Of a DNA stretch of 64,000 nucleotides, positions 30,258 through 39,460 are shown in pieces (the stretch's first letter is position 1; the number at the start of each line of letters is the position of its first letter). The notes under the pieces were generated by a model. The model did no database searches. It saw nothing but the letters and a program-made list of their open reading frames with translations, and was not told the DNA's origin. Both the position numbers and the translations under genes were made by a program. This DNA is from Sphingobacterium spiritivorum. GTDB taxonomy: Bacteria > Bacteroidota > Bacteroidia > Sphingobacteriales > Sphingobacteriaceae. Where the stretch lies: NCBI RefSeq assembly GCF_016724845.1, contig NZ_CP068082.1, forward strand, positions 1,364,001-1,428,000, in the 5' to 3' direction.

Positions 30258-33200
30258 ATGATTTCAATGCTGAAAAGTCATATTTTAAAAAAGTTTTCTT
30301 TATCGGCATTCCTGACCTTTCTATTAGTCTTATCTGCGATGACAAGCGAAGCCAGTACTTCATACCAGACTAAAGAAACTATTCGTGGAATTGTCAAAGA
30401 TTCACACGGAACACCCTTACAGGGCGCTTCTGTTCTTATTGTTCAACTTAAAAAAACAACCTCTTCTGATAAGAAAGGAGAATTCTTATTTGAAGATATA
30501 CCACGAGGTGTGTATACAATACAAATATCTTATATAGGCTATATGCCTACACAAACGGATATTACTGTTAAAGCTAATAATCCCAGGTTATCCTTCAACC
30601 TACAGGCGGATGAGACCGGTCTGAATGAAGTGGTAGTAGTAGGCTATGGTACACAAAAGCGCTCTGATCTGACAGGTTCTATCGCGAAAGTTTCTGTAGA
30701 AGATATGCAGAAAGCTCCGGTTGGAAATTTCACAGATGCACTGGCCGGTCGTGTTGCCGGAGTTGTTGTCAGTGCTCCCGGCGGACAACCCGGAAGCACG
30801 CCCAACATCGTTATCCGGGGAAATAATTCAATAAGCCAGAGCAATTCTCCTTTGTGGGTCGTGGATGGATTTCCGATGGAAGATGCAAATGCTACTGCCA
30901 TTAATCCAAATGATATAGAAAGCGTAGAAGTTCTTAAAGACGCATCAGCAACTGCCATTTATGGAGCCAGAGGAGCTAATGGTGTCATTATGGTCACTAC
31001 TAAAAAAGGGAAAGAAGGACCACCTGTTGTCAGTTTCAATGCAAGTTATGGCTGGCAGAAGATGGGAAAAACAATGAAATTGATGGATCCTGAATCATTC
31101 TTAAGATATCAGTCAGAAAGAGATATACTAAGCAATACTTTATATCGCAATCCGGTTACAGGTATTTCAGGTCCGGGTACAGTAACAGATTCCCTGTATT
31201 TACGATATGCCACAATTGATGATTACAGAAATATCAAAAGCACAGATTTCCAAAAAAGTATGTTTCTGAAAAGTCCTATGCAAAATTATGATATAAGTAT
31301 GCGTGGCGGATCAGACAAAACAAAGTATGCACTATCCGGAAGTATATTCGATCAGGATGGTGTATTGATCAATTCGGGATTTCGCCGTTATCAGGGCAGA
31401 ATAAATCTGGAACAGATTATTTCCAGAATATTCAAGGTTGGAGCAGATGTAAACTATTCGAATCAGAAAGGATGGGGCGGATCTCCCGTACCGGCGAGTA
31501 TAAGTGGCTATTTTACAGCACAGATGTCTCCTTTCTATACCATGTGGGGATATCGTCCTATGGCACCATTAGACGCTCAAGGAAAGCAGACAATTGATCT
31601 CGAAAATGATTTTTTAGATCCCGCACAATGGAATACCAATAGTATCGCGAATCAGTATATTATTAACCCGTTAATTAATCAGCAACACAGAGTACGGGAT
31701 AATGTTACGAACTCTCTCAATGCCAATTCATATGTTGAGATCAACTTTCTCGATGATCTGAAATTACGTATTACCGGAGGCATTAATAGCTGGGCTGGTA
31801 AAGATATACAGTTTAACGATACGCAGACCGCAGAAGGAAGTCCACTCACTGCCAATGGTTCTACATATGGCGTAAACGGTTCCGTAATCAATACACAATT
31901 TACCGGTTGGTCTAACGAAAACATACTTACCTGGAACAAGACGTTTACACAAAAACATAATCTAATCCTGACAGGTGTGGTTAGCGAGCAAGGCGGACTT
32001 TACACATTAGACGGAGCTTCAGCAGTAAAATTACCTAAAGCCGAATTAGGTGTCGCCGGACTTTCGCAAGGTACTCCGCAGTCGATTCCTTCTTCTAGGT
32101 CAAACTGGACACTTGCATCCATGCTGGCAAGAGCCAACTATAACTATGACTCAAGATACTTCCTCACCGTATCATACAGGGCAGACGGATCTTCCAAATT
32201 CAGTCCGGGTAATAAATGGGGTAGTTTCTGGTCTGGTGCCGTCAAATGGAACTTTTTTAACGAAAGATTTCTTAAAGATGTAACATGGTTATCCAACGGT
32301 GCTTTGAGGGCAAGTTACGGACAGACAGGTAATAATCGGGTTGATGATTTTGTTACATACTCCCGTATAGTAATCAGTACGCCTGTCACTGCTCATAGTT
32401 CAGATGGTGCTGTATTTGGGAATGAAATTCCACCTTTTGCATCTGCCGGTTCTTTCGGTAATCCCCAGCTCCGTTGGGAGACAACTGAACAGAGCAATCT
32501 CGGAATTGATTTAAGCGTTTTTAAAGGTCGTATCGCACTTACTGCAGATCTGTATCGGAAGCGCACCCGGGATCTGCTACTGAATGCGTCTGTTCCATTG
32601 GTACAGGGATACCGAACTGTCTATAAAAATATCGGAAGTATGCAGAATCAGGGCCTTGAAATAGCTCTCAATACCACAAATATCAAAACGACTGATTTTA
32701 GCTGGACAAGTAATTTCAATATTTCCTGGAATCAAAGCAAAATTCTTTCCTTAGCGTCCAATCAGGAGGCTATATCTTCCATGACAGGTTTTGATGGTCA
32801 GTTTGGAAATACACCATCTTATATATCGAAGATCGGACAACCTATCGGCCAGATGTATGGTTTGGTTTGGGATGGCGTATATCAGTATGAAGATTTCAAT
32901 TACACAACAGCACTCAATCCATCTGCAGGATTCCCCGGACAAGGAAGTCACTGGGTTCTGAAAGATAATGTACCAACAAACGGCAACAGCAGGGCAGCGA
33001 TACAACCCGGCGATATCAAATTCAAAGATCTGAATGGGGATGGTATCGTTGATGCAGACGATTATACCGTAATCGGACGTGGTTTGCCTATTCATACCGG
33101 TGGATTTGGGAACAACTTTTCATATAAAGATTTTGACTTGAATCTGTTTTTCCAATGGAGTTATGGAAACAATATTCAAAATGCAAACCGTATCATTTTT

Positions 33201-33587
33201 GAAGGTAATATCAATAATACTCCTCTGTTTAATCAGTTTGAGAGTTACAATAACCGCTGGACACCTGAAAATACAGGTAGTACACTTTTCCGAACCGGTG
33301 GTGCAGGACCAAGCGGCCGGTACTCCAGCAGAACTATAGAAGACGGATCCTACCTTCGCCTGAAAACCGTTTCACTTGGATACAATTTGCCCGCAAAATT
33401 AATGACACGAATAAAAATGAGTAATATAAGGCTGTATATATCCGCGCAAAACATACTTACCTGGACAAAATACTCCGGCTTAGATCCTGAAATAAGTACA
33501 TACAATAATGTGCTCACACCGGGATTTGATTGGAGCGGTTACCCGCAGGCCAGGACAATTACTTTTGGAGTAAACGCAAAATTTTAA
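30258..33587 (+). CDS. SusC/RagA family TonB-dependent outer-membrane glycan transporter
   Basis: Outer-membrane importer that works with SusD to take up oligosaccharides. About 1109 residues: signal peptide (LKKFSLSAFLTFLLVLSAM), carboxypeptidase-regulatory-like beta-sandwich (GIVKDSHGTPLQGASVLI), the SusC signature VVVVGYGTQKRSDLTGS, a plug with RGANGVIMVTTKKG, and a beta-barrel ending in FGVNAKF. ATG 30258 (or 30267) puts the signal peptide first. In-frame GTG 30117 and ATG 30168 would add a basic leader of 47 or 30 residues, which I consider less likely. First gene of susC-susD-DUF5017 under operator O2. No sigma/anti-sigma or HTCS gene lies beside it. Confidence 0.93.
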   Translation: MISMLKSHILKKFSLSAFLTFLLVLSAMTSEASTSYQTKETIRGIVKDSHGTPLQGASVLIVQLKKTTSSDKKGEFLFEDIPRGVYTIQISYIGYMPTQTDITVKANNPRLSFNLQADETGLNEVVVVGYGTQKRSDLTGSIAKVSVEDMQKAPVGNFTDALAGRVAGVVVSAPGGQPGSTPNIVIRGNNSISQSNSPLWVVDGFPMEDANATAINPNDIESVEVLKDASATAIYGARGANGVIMVTTKKGKEGPPVVSFNASYGWQKMGKTMKLMDPESFLRYQSERDILSNTLYRNPVTGISGPGTVTDSLYLRYATIDDYRNIKSTDFQKSMFLKSPMQNYDISMRGGSDKTKYALSGSIFDQDGVLINSGFRRYQGRINLEQIISRIFKVGADVNYSNQKGWGGSPVPASISGYFTAQMSPFYTMWGYRPMAPLDAQGKQTIDLENDFLDPAQWNTNSIANQYIINPLINQQHRVRDNVTNSLNANSYVEINFLDDLKLRITGGINSWAGKDIQFNDTQTAEGSPLTANGSTYGVNGSVINTQFTGWSNENILTWNKTFTQKHNLILTGVVSEQGGLYTLDGASAVKLPKAELGVAGLSQGTPQSIPSSRSNWTLASMLARANYNYDSRYFLTVSYRADGSSKFSPGNKWGSFWSGAVKWNFFNERFLKDVTWLSNGALRASYGQTGNNRVDDFVTYSRIVISTPVTAHSSDGAVFGNEIPPFASAGSFGNPQLRWETTEQSNLGIDLSVFKGRIALTADLYRKRTRDLLLNASVPLVQGYRTVYKNIGSMQNQGLEIALNTTNIKTTDFSWTSNFNISWNQSKILSLASNQEAISSMTGFDGQFGNTPSYISKIGQPIGQMYGLVWDGVYQYEDFNYTTALNPSAGFPGQGSHWVLKDNVPTNGNSRAAIQPGDIKFKDLNGDGIVDADDYTVIGRGLPIHTGGFGNNFSYKDFDLNLFFQWSYGNNIQNANRIIFEGNINNTPLFNQFESYNNRWTPENTGSTLFRTGGAGPSGRYSSRTIEDGSYLRLKTVSLGYNLPAKLMTRIKMSNIRLYISAQNILTWTKYSGLDPEISTYNNVLTPGFDWSGYPQARTITFGVNAKF

Positions 33588-33685
33588 TAAATAAAAGAAT
33601 TATGAAATATCCTTATTACATAGGTTGACCTAACTTCAACAAGTATAATGTGGATATGCTACATGATTTTAAAAAATATATACAT

Positions 33686-35440
33686 ATGAAATATTTAATC
33701 CAATTCTTCTCTGCACTGTATCAGAATGGTCAGAGAAAGGCAATACAGATCTTCTTTTACATCTTTCTGTTTTCCTGTATCGGATGTACAAAGTTCCTGG
33801 AGACCACTCCACAGGATTTTGTAACACCAACTAACTATTACACCACAAAAGAAGAACTCAATTCTGCTCTCGCAGGTGTATACGGTCCTTTAGGGCTTTA
33901 CGAGGTGTACGGGGAACTGCTATCCATTCAGTCTCAAGGAGTTACTGATGAAGGGTACGCCACTTATTTTTCAGGTATAGCCAACGATGTAGCTATGAAT
34001 CTTCAGACCTACACACATAACAAGATAAATGCGTTCTGGCAACATTGTTATACAGGTATTGAAAGAGCTAATTTATTGCTTGAAAATGCAGATAGAGCTA
34101 CAGCGGATCCTAAGTTCATCACCACAGTAAAGGCAGAAGCTAAATTTATGCGGGGATATTATCACTTTTTACTCGCTCAGTATTTCGGTGGTATACCCAT
34201 AAAAATTGAAGCCAGCAAAGACCCTAATAAGGTAAATTTTCCACGTGCAACAGAAAAAGAGGTGTACGAACAGGTATTAAAGGATATGACGGAAGCTGAA
34301 CCGGATCTTGCGGATATTAACGCCCCGGAATTAAAATCTGCATCCAGCAGGGTCTCAAAATCGGCGGCTCAGGGCATTTTGGCCAGAGTATGCCTGAAGA
34401 TGGCAGGATATCCGCTTTATGATAAAGCCAAGTATGCAGATGCTCTTTCGTGGGCTAAAAAAGTACAGGCTTCAGGTTTTCACACCTTACTTACGGACAA
34501 AGATTCCAATCCGAATATAGTCAATTTGAGGGGATTACCGCTGCAATATAACGCGACGAATGGTAATCCTGCCTATACCAATAATGGTTATGCCCAAATC
34601 TTTTTAAATGAAGTGACTAATCGCTACGATGTAAGAGAAAGTATATGGGAAGCAGATTATTTTATACAAGGTATAGCCGCAGGTAAAACAGGATATATAG
34701 GCTCACAAATCGGACTTCAAAATGCGAACAATGACCCTATCTACGGCAGAACTGCGCCCACTATCAATGCTCAACAATATCTGTACAGCAAATATGCTCC
34801 GGGAGATCTCAGACGAGACTGGGCTATAGCGCCCTATGCTAATCAGGGAGACGGAGGTGCTGCAGGAGCACCTCGCCGCTCCTTTTACAATGCATCCACC
34901 CAATTGCTAAACCGCTCCGTTGGTAAATGGAGAAGAGAATATGAACCTTTAGGTCCTGGCTTTAATACCAAACCCAACTGGTCCACTCAAATTAATTTTC
35001 CTATCTTAAGATATGCGGATATTTTACTGATGATATGTGAGGCTGAATTCATGTTGAATGGTCCCTCACAGACAGCACTGGATGCCATTAATCAGGTACG
35101 GAGAAGAGCATATGGCAAAGACTTGAATACACCGGATCCGGCTATTGATCTGACAGCAGGAACACTTACATTATCAGAGATACAGGATGAAAGAGCCAGA
35201 GAACTTTGTTTTGAAGCACTTCGCAAAACAGATCTTATCAGATGGGGAATATATCTGCAAAGAATGCAGGAACTTATAAACTTCAACAATACGAAAGGAA
35301 TACCCAACGATGGAAATCTAACAAATGCTAACCGTGCCGCATTGAATGCACTTGCCGGAGGAAACAAATTCTTACTATGGCCGATTCCCTCAGGCGAAAC
35401 ACAGGTAAATAAAGGAATAACACAAAATCCGGGATATTAA
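33686..35440 (+). CDS. SusD/RagB family glycan-binding lipoprotein
   Basis: Cell-surface partner of SusC that forms the lid over the barrel and binds glycan. About 584 residues. The lipobox FSCIGC places a lipidated cysteine near residue 34, preceded by an unusually long basic N-region. N-terminal SusD-like TPR helices (YTTKEELNSALAGVYGPL; AEAKFMRGYYHFLLAQYFGGIP) and the C-terminal RagB part with RYADILLMICEAEFML, ERARELCFEALRKTDLIRWG and the terminal LWPIPSGE are all present. ATG 33686 is chosen; GTG 33650 and ATG 33656 are alternatives. It follows susC by about 100 bp. Confidence 0.93.
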   Translation: MKYLIQFFSALYQNGQRKAIQIFFYIFLFSCIGCTKFLETTPQDFVTPTNYYTTKEELNSALAGVYGPLGLYEVYGELLSIQSQGVTDEGYATYFSGIANDVAMNLQTYTHNKINAFWQHCYTGIERANLLLENADRATADPKFITTVKAEAKFMRGYYHFLLAQYFGGIPIKIEASKDPNKVNFPRATEKEVYEQVLKDMTEAEPDLADINAPELKSASSRVSKSAAQGILARVCLKMAGYPLYDKAKYADALSWAKKVQASGFHTLLTDKDSNPNIVNLRGLPLQYNATNGNPAYTNNGYAQIFLNEVTNRYDVRESIWEADYFIQGIAAGKTGYIGSQIGLQNANNDPIYGRTAPTINAQQYLYSKYAPGDLRRDWAIAPYANQGDGGAAGAPRRSFYNASTQLLNRSVGKWRREYEPLGPGFNTKPNWSTQINFPILRYADILLMICEAEFMLNGPSQTALDAINQVRRRAYGKDLNTPDPAIDLTAGTLTLSEIQDERARELCFEALRKTDLIRWGIYLQRMQELINFNNTKGIPNDGNLTNANRAALNALAGGNKFLLWPIPSGETQVNKGITQNPGY

Positions 35441-35473
35441 ATAATAGAAACAGCTATTTAAATGTGATAAGAT

Positions 35474-36529
35474 ATGAAATCAATAAAAAAAATAATGGGA
35501 TTCCTATCAGTGTTACTACTGATCTCATGCGAAAAAAATATATCGCCCAATCCGATTAGTTTTGATGTAGATATATTCAATAATTCAGATATTAAGACTA
35601 CAAAGTTTAAAGTAAATGATACGCTTAATTTTAAATTTTCAGGCAATCCCGATCGCATTACTTTTTACTCAGGAGAAACAGGACGTATGTATATAAACCG
35701 AAATAAGACAACAGATCCTTCACCAAATAATACGTTAAGATTTTATACTAACCGGGGAAATGCAGGCACGGACAAATTACAACTGTTGTATACTACGGAC
35801 TCTATTCTATATACACAGTTTAATAACAAAGATTCGATTGCTATACCTTTAGCCAAGTGGAAAGATATTTCAGACAGGGTGACCTGGGCAACGGGAAACA
35901 GCAATATGCAATCCGGAGATATTAGTCTGAACACGGAAGCAAGTACCGGATCAGGTAAAATCTGGTTAGCTTTTAAATATACCGCGCCGGCAGGAGCCGG
36001 GCAAGGTACGTGGACAGTAGGCAACATCGACTTGCGTCATTATGTGGGTGATACATATTACACCTTGTTAACCTCAGCTATTGTTATACCTACAGCATTT
36101 CCAAGCTATACAGTAAGTCCCGGCTGGGGAACTGTCAATGTAACCAATCCCCTTTTAAAATGGACATTAACAGGAGGCAGTAGCGGCAATACAAGTATCG
36201 GTCAAAGCCTTTCCTCAAACTTTAGTACCCAAAGTTTTACAATACGCGGAAACACAAACTCAACAACATCCCTTCAAACAGAAAGCTGGATTGTAAGCGG
36301 CCCCATAGATTTAAAAAGAGTCCTGCCGGATTACGGGGTTTCAGTTAAAAATAAAACGGAGAATGCTGAGAATGTATCCAAAGGTTTTTATGCATCACCA
36401 AAGGCCAATTTTACATACAGTTTTACCAAACCCGGCTCTTATGAGATGGTTTTCTATTCTCAAAATGATACTGGTTTTGGTGAGATCTCCACAACAAAAA
36501 CAATAAAAGTTGAAATCGTACCCAGATAA
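35474..36529 (+). CDS. DUF5017-type surface lipoprotein in the SusE position, probable surface glycan-binding protein
   Basis: 351 residues. A short signal with lipobox LLLISC (Cys about 19) indicates an outer-membrane lipoprotein. The N-terminal half has the pattern VNDTLNFKFSGNPDRITFYSGETG typical of DUF5017, a domain common in the third gene of SusCD operons. The C-terminal part is beta-rich and Ser/Thr/Asn-rich with a PKD-like end (YSFTKPGSYEMVFYSQN). It lies 33 bp after susD. Glycan binding is inferred from position; no carbohydrate-binding residues can be named. Confidence 0.75.
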   Translation: MKSIKKIMGFLSVLLLISCEKNISPNPISFDVDIFNNSDIKTTKFKVNDTLNFKFSGNPDRITFYSGETGRMYINRNKTTDPSPNNTLRFYTNRGNAGTDKLQLLYTTDSILYTQFNNKDSIAIPLAKWKDISDRVTWATGNSNMQSGDISLNTEASTGSGKIWLAFKYTAPAGAGQGTWTVGNIDLRHYVGDTYYTLLTSAIVIPTAFPSYTVSPGWGTVNVTNPLLKWTLTGGSSGNTSIGQSLSSNFSTQSFTIRGNTNSTTSLQTESWIVSGPIDLKRVLPDYGVSVKNKTENAENVSKGFYASPKANFTYSFTKPGSYEMVFYSQNDTGFGEISTTKTIKVEIVPR

Positions 36530-36598
36530 ATGCATAATATCCGCCAGAGAATCAACTAATAGTGATGCTTCAGGTATGATCATTACATGAGTATAATA

Positions 36599-36627
36599 AT
36601 GGGATTGTTACATAGTAGCGATCCCAT
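36599..36627 (+). terminator. Hairpin after the susCD-DUF5017 operon
   Basis: ATGGGATTGTTAC pairs with GTAGCGATCCCAT (two G-U pairs) around a 3-nt loop. No T run follows, so termination is likely but weaker than after sprA. The stem begins with the same ATGGGATTGTTA as the sprA terminator. Confidence 0.5.
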
Positions 36628-36693
36628 CTCTGATTGTATATGATTCCACAGAAGATGATACACTCAGAATCTACATCGTTTTCGCAATAAAAA

Positions 36694-36725
36694 TTTGCTT
36701 TCAAGTAATATTTAATATATTATTG
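36694..36725 (+). promoter_or_regulatory. Predicted GH29-GH43 operon promoter
   Basis: -33 TTTG (36694-36697), 20-nt spacer, -7 TATTATTG (36718-36725), one base from TAnnTTTG and overlapping operator O3 by two bases. Confidence 0.65.
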
Positions 36726-36737
36726 CAATCGGTTGCA
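36724..36737. promoter_or_regulatory. LacI-family operator O3 (GH29-GH43)
   Basis: TGCAATCGGTTGCA, identical to O2 and matching the pattern of O1. It is the main element in the 36530-36952 gap, followed by a leader of about 210 nt in which I see nothing else. Confidence 0.85.
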
Positions 36738-36952
36738 TTATACAAATGCAAAATCACACAACTAAATTAGATCGCTTCAGTCACTTTAATGCTTGTTTAC
36801 CATAACTAGAGAATATTAAATTATTATTTGACTTTAGTATCTGTTTCACCTTTTTAAGTGAATAATTTTAACCTCAAAATCCAATTAGAAGCGAAATATT
36901 ATACGGTCTTTTACTTTAAATATACTCATACCATGACATATTGGCTTAGCAT

Positions 36953-38347
36953 ATGAAAAAAATAAAATTGATACTCATCCTCATATACATTAGTGTCAGC
37001 TGGCCCGGATCAGCACAAGAATTTATTCAGGCAAAATCTGAAACCTATGTTACACCTACAGATCCGGCAGTAATAAAAAAACTGGAACAATGGCGGGATT
37101 TAAAATTCGGAATGTTTATACACTATGGATTATATACGGAGGCAGGTGCAACCGGTTTGTCCAATCAAGGTTCTTCATGGTCGCTGACCAATATGCCTTT
37201 TGTACAAAGAGATACTACTATAGAGTACTCCGATTTCAAGCAAAAATATTTTTCACAAATCAACAGCTTTAATCCTCAAAAACTCAACCCGGAAAAGCTG
37301 GCAATACTTGGTAAAAAAGCAGGAATGAAATATCTGATATTCACGTCAAAGCACCACGACGGATTTAACCTGTTCGACACCAGACAAACCAATTTTTCCA
37401 TTATGCATGGGGCATATAAGAATAATCATAATGCTAATATACTGAAGTCTTTTTTCGAGGCATTTCGTAAACAAGGTTATATGGTTGGTGCTTATTATTC
37501 TAAACCGGACTGGCATTCTTCCTACTATTGGTGGGATAAATATCCGACGAGCAATGGTGGGGAAAATTACAATACCAGGGAATATCCTGAACGTTGGGAT
37601 AAATTTATTCAGTTTACAAACAATCAGGTGGCCGAACTGACGAATGGTGATTATGGAAATGTAGATATACTGTGGATTGACGCATGGGGTCAGGAATGGG
37701 GAATGAAAAAGAAAGCTGAAATAGCGCGTAGCAAACAACCAGGAATTTTAATTATAGAAAGAGGAACTCCAGGCACCGGATACGAAGACTATCAGACGCC
37801 AGAGCAGGGTATTCCGAAAGCGCAAATGTCCCATCCATGGGAAAGCTGTATTACTTTAGGAAAAAGGTGGTCTTACGTCCCTACAGATGAACAACACTTT
37901 AAATCATCCGCACAAGTCATTCATACTCTGGTAGAAATTGTAGCTAAAGGAGGTTCCCTATTGCTTGGATTTAGTCCCAAGGCGGATGGAACAATAGCGC
38001 AAAGCATCGTTGAAAGACTGGAAGAAATAGGTAATTGGACATCCAGAAACGGAGAAGCCATATACAATACACGCAATACTGAAATATATCATCAGGGCAA
38101 TACCTGGTTTACCCAAAGTAAAGACGGTACAAAAATATATGCAATCACAAATCTGGAAGAAGGTAAGGCTATCCCCTCAACACTAACATGGCAAGGAAAT
38201 GAGCCTGCAGAAGGATCAGTTATAAAATGTCTGCAGACAGGTGAAAAAGTTGCTTGGAAAAAAACGGAAAACAGAATTGAGATTACCTTACCTAAAGAAC
38301 TGCCTAACAATTTGCCTGCTATATCCTTTGTATTAACAAAAATTTAA
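36953..38347 (+). CDS. Glycoside hydrolase family 29 protein, probable alpha-L-fucosidase
   Basis: Exported retaining alpha-L-fucosidase of 464 residues. The signal peptide ends at about residue 21 (GSAQ). The GH29 (beta/alpha)8 domain shows LKFGMFIHYGLYTE (about 50-63), TSKHHDGFNLFDT (131-143) and the nucleophile strand VDILWIDAWG, with Asp243 as the likely nucleophile. A beta-sandwich tail follows (about 370-464). The acid/base is not conserved across GH29 and I cannot assign it. First gene of an operon with two GH43 genes (18 bp to the next) under operator O3. With the GH95 enzyme it gives the locus two unrelated fucosidase folds. Confidence 0.9.
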   Translation: MKKIKLILILIYISVSWPGSAQEFIQAKSETYVTPTDPAVIKKLEQWRDLKFGMFIHYGLYTEAGATGLSNQGSSWSLTNMPFVQRDTTIEYSDFKQKYFSQINSFNPQKLNPEKLAILGKKAGMKYLIFTSKHHDGFNLFDTRQTNFSIMHGAYKNNHNANILKSFFEAFRKQGYMVGAYYSKPDWHSSYYWWDKYPTSNGGENYNTREYPERWDKFIQFTNNQVAELTNGDYGNVDILWIDAWGQEWGMKKKAEIARSKQPGILIIERGTPGTGYEDYQTPEQGIPKAQMSHPWESCITLGKRWSYVPTDEQHFKSSAQVIHTLVEIVAKGGSLLLGFSPKADGTIAQSIVERLEEIGNWTSRNGEAIYNTRNTEIYHQGNTWFTQSKDGTKIYAITNLEEGKAIPSTLTWQGNEPAEGSVIKCLQTGEKVAWKKTENRIEITLPKELPNNLPAISFVLTKI

Positions 38348-38365
38348 TTTATAAAATTAATAATC

Positions 38366-39460
38366 ATGAGAAAGCAAAAAATCCAAAGATTAATTCCACT
38401 ATTACCTTTTATAGGAATATTCTTTTACATGCATTTTTCACTATATGCTCAGGAAAAACAACCAAAATTTGAAAACTCGATATCAAAACCGCTCATACGG
38501 AATATGTATACAGCAGATCCTTCTGCCCATGTTTTTAATAACAAAATATATATTTATGGTTCGCACGATATAGAAACAGATGTTGCTGAAAACAATAGTG
38601 GTGATCACTTTCAAATGAAAGATTACCATGTATTGTCCATGGATAGTCCTACAGGAAAAGTCACAGACCATGGAGTAGCATTAGCTGTTGAGAATATTCT
38701 ATGGGCAGGTAAGCAACTTTGGGCACCCGATGTGGCATATCGCAATCATACCTACTACCTTTATTTTCCATTAAAAGATAAGAAAGGAGTATTTCGTATT
38801 GGTGTCGCCACATCCAAACACCCACAAGGTCCTTTTAAGGCCGAAAAAGAACCTATCAAAGGAAGTTATAGTATAGATCCGGCCGTATTTAAAGATAATG
38901 ACAACAGCTTTTATTTGTATTTTGGAGGTATCCATGGGGGACAGTTACAGCGTTGGAAAAGCGGTACATATGATAAAAATGTTTCCGACAGTAAAGACGG
39001 ACAAAAAGATGAAGAACCGGCACTTACAGCCAAAGTAGCCAGACTAACTCCCGATATGAAGCAATTTGCAGAGGAACCAAAAGATGTAGTTATATTGGAC
39101 GAAAAAGGTAATGTTATACGAAGTGAAGACCACGACAGACGCTTCTTCGAAGGTTCATGGATACATAAATACAATGGAAAATATTACTTCTCCTATTCTA
39201 CTGGCGATACACATAAATTAGTGTATGCAACAGGCGATTCGCCTTACGGACCATTCACCTATAGAGGAGTAATTATGCTACCTGTAATAGGCTGGACGAC
39301 ACATCATTCCATTGTTGAATTCCAAAATAAATGGTGGTTGTATTATCATGATACAGAGCTATCTGGAGGCAAAACTCATCTAAGAAATATTAAAGTAACC
39401 GAACTAAAATATAACAAAGACGGCAGTATTATAACTATTGATCCCTATGGCAAAAAGTAA
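38366..39460 (+). CDS. Glycoside hydrolase family 43 protein (beta-xylosidase / arabinofuranosidase type)
   Basis: Exported five-bladed beta-propeller glycosidase of 364 residues with a signal peptide (about 1-29). The inverting GH43 triad is visible: base Asp51 (TADPSAHVF), pKa-modulating Asp171 (SIDPAVF) and general acid Glu262 (FFEGSW). No extra binding module. It probably releases xylose or arabinose from the imported or surface-bound glycan; which sugar cannot be told from sequence. It starts 18 bp after the GH29 stop and its own stop overlaps the next GH43 gene by 14 bp. Confidence 0.9.
   Translation: MRKQKIQRLIPLLPFIGIFFYMHFSLYAQEKQPKFENSISKPLIRNMYTADPSAHVFNNKIYIYGSHDIETDVAENNSGDHFQMKDYHVLSMDSPTGKVTDHGVALAVENILWAGKQLWAPDVAYRNHTYYLYFPLKDKKGVFRIGVATSKHPQGPFKAEKEPIKGSYSIDPAVFKDNDNSFYLYFGGIHGGQLQRWKSGTYDKNVSDSKDGQKDEEPALTAKVARLTPDMKQFAEEPKDVVILDEKGNVIRSEDHDRRFFEGSWIHKYNGKYYFSYSTGDTHKLVYATGDSPYGPFTYRGVIMLPVIGWTTHHSIVEFQNKWWLYYHDTELSGGKTHLRNIKVTELKYNKDGSIITIDPYGKK

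Larger units (their letters stand above)
36671..36737 (+). repeat. Duplicated promoter module, copy 2 (before GH29)
   Basis: Gap-free match to 29817-29883: an identical 17-base left block (36671-36687), the same TTTG, spacer length and -7 position, and an identical operator. See copy 1. Confidence 0.8.

Noticed and set aside
29705..36627. The shared ATGGGATTGTTA in the sprA terminator and the hairpin before GH29, as evidence that the promoter duplication extends further left
   Set aside because: The distance to the conserved promoter block differs (about 106 versus 72 bp) and the flanks do not align, so a common origin is not shown.
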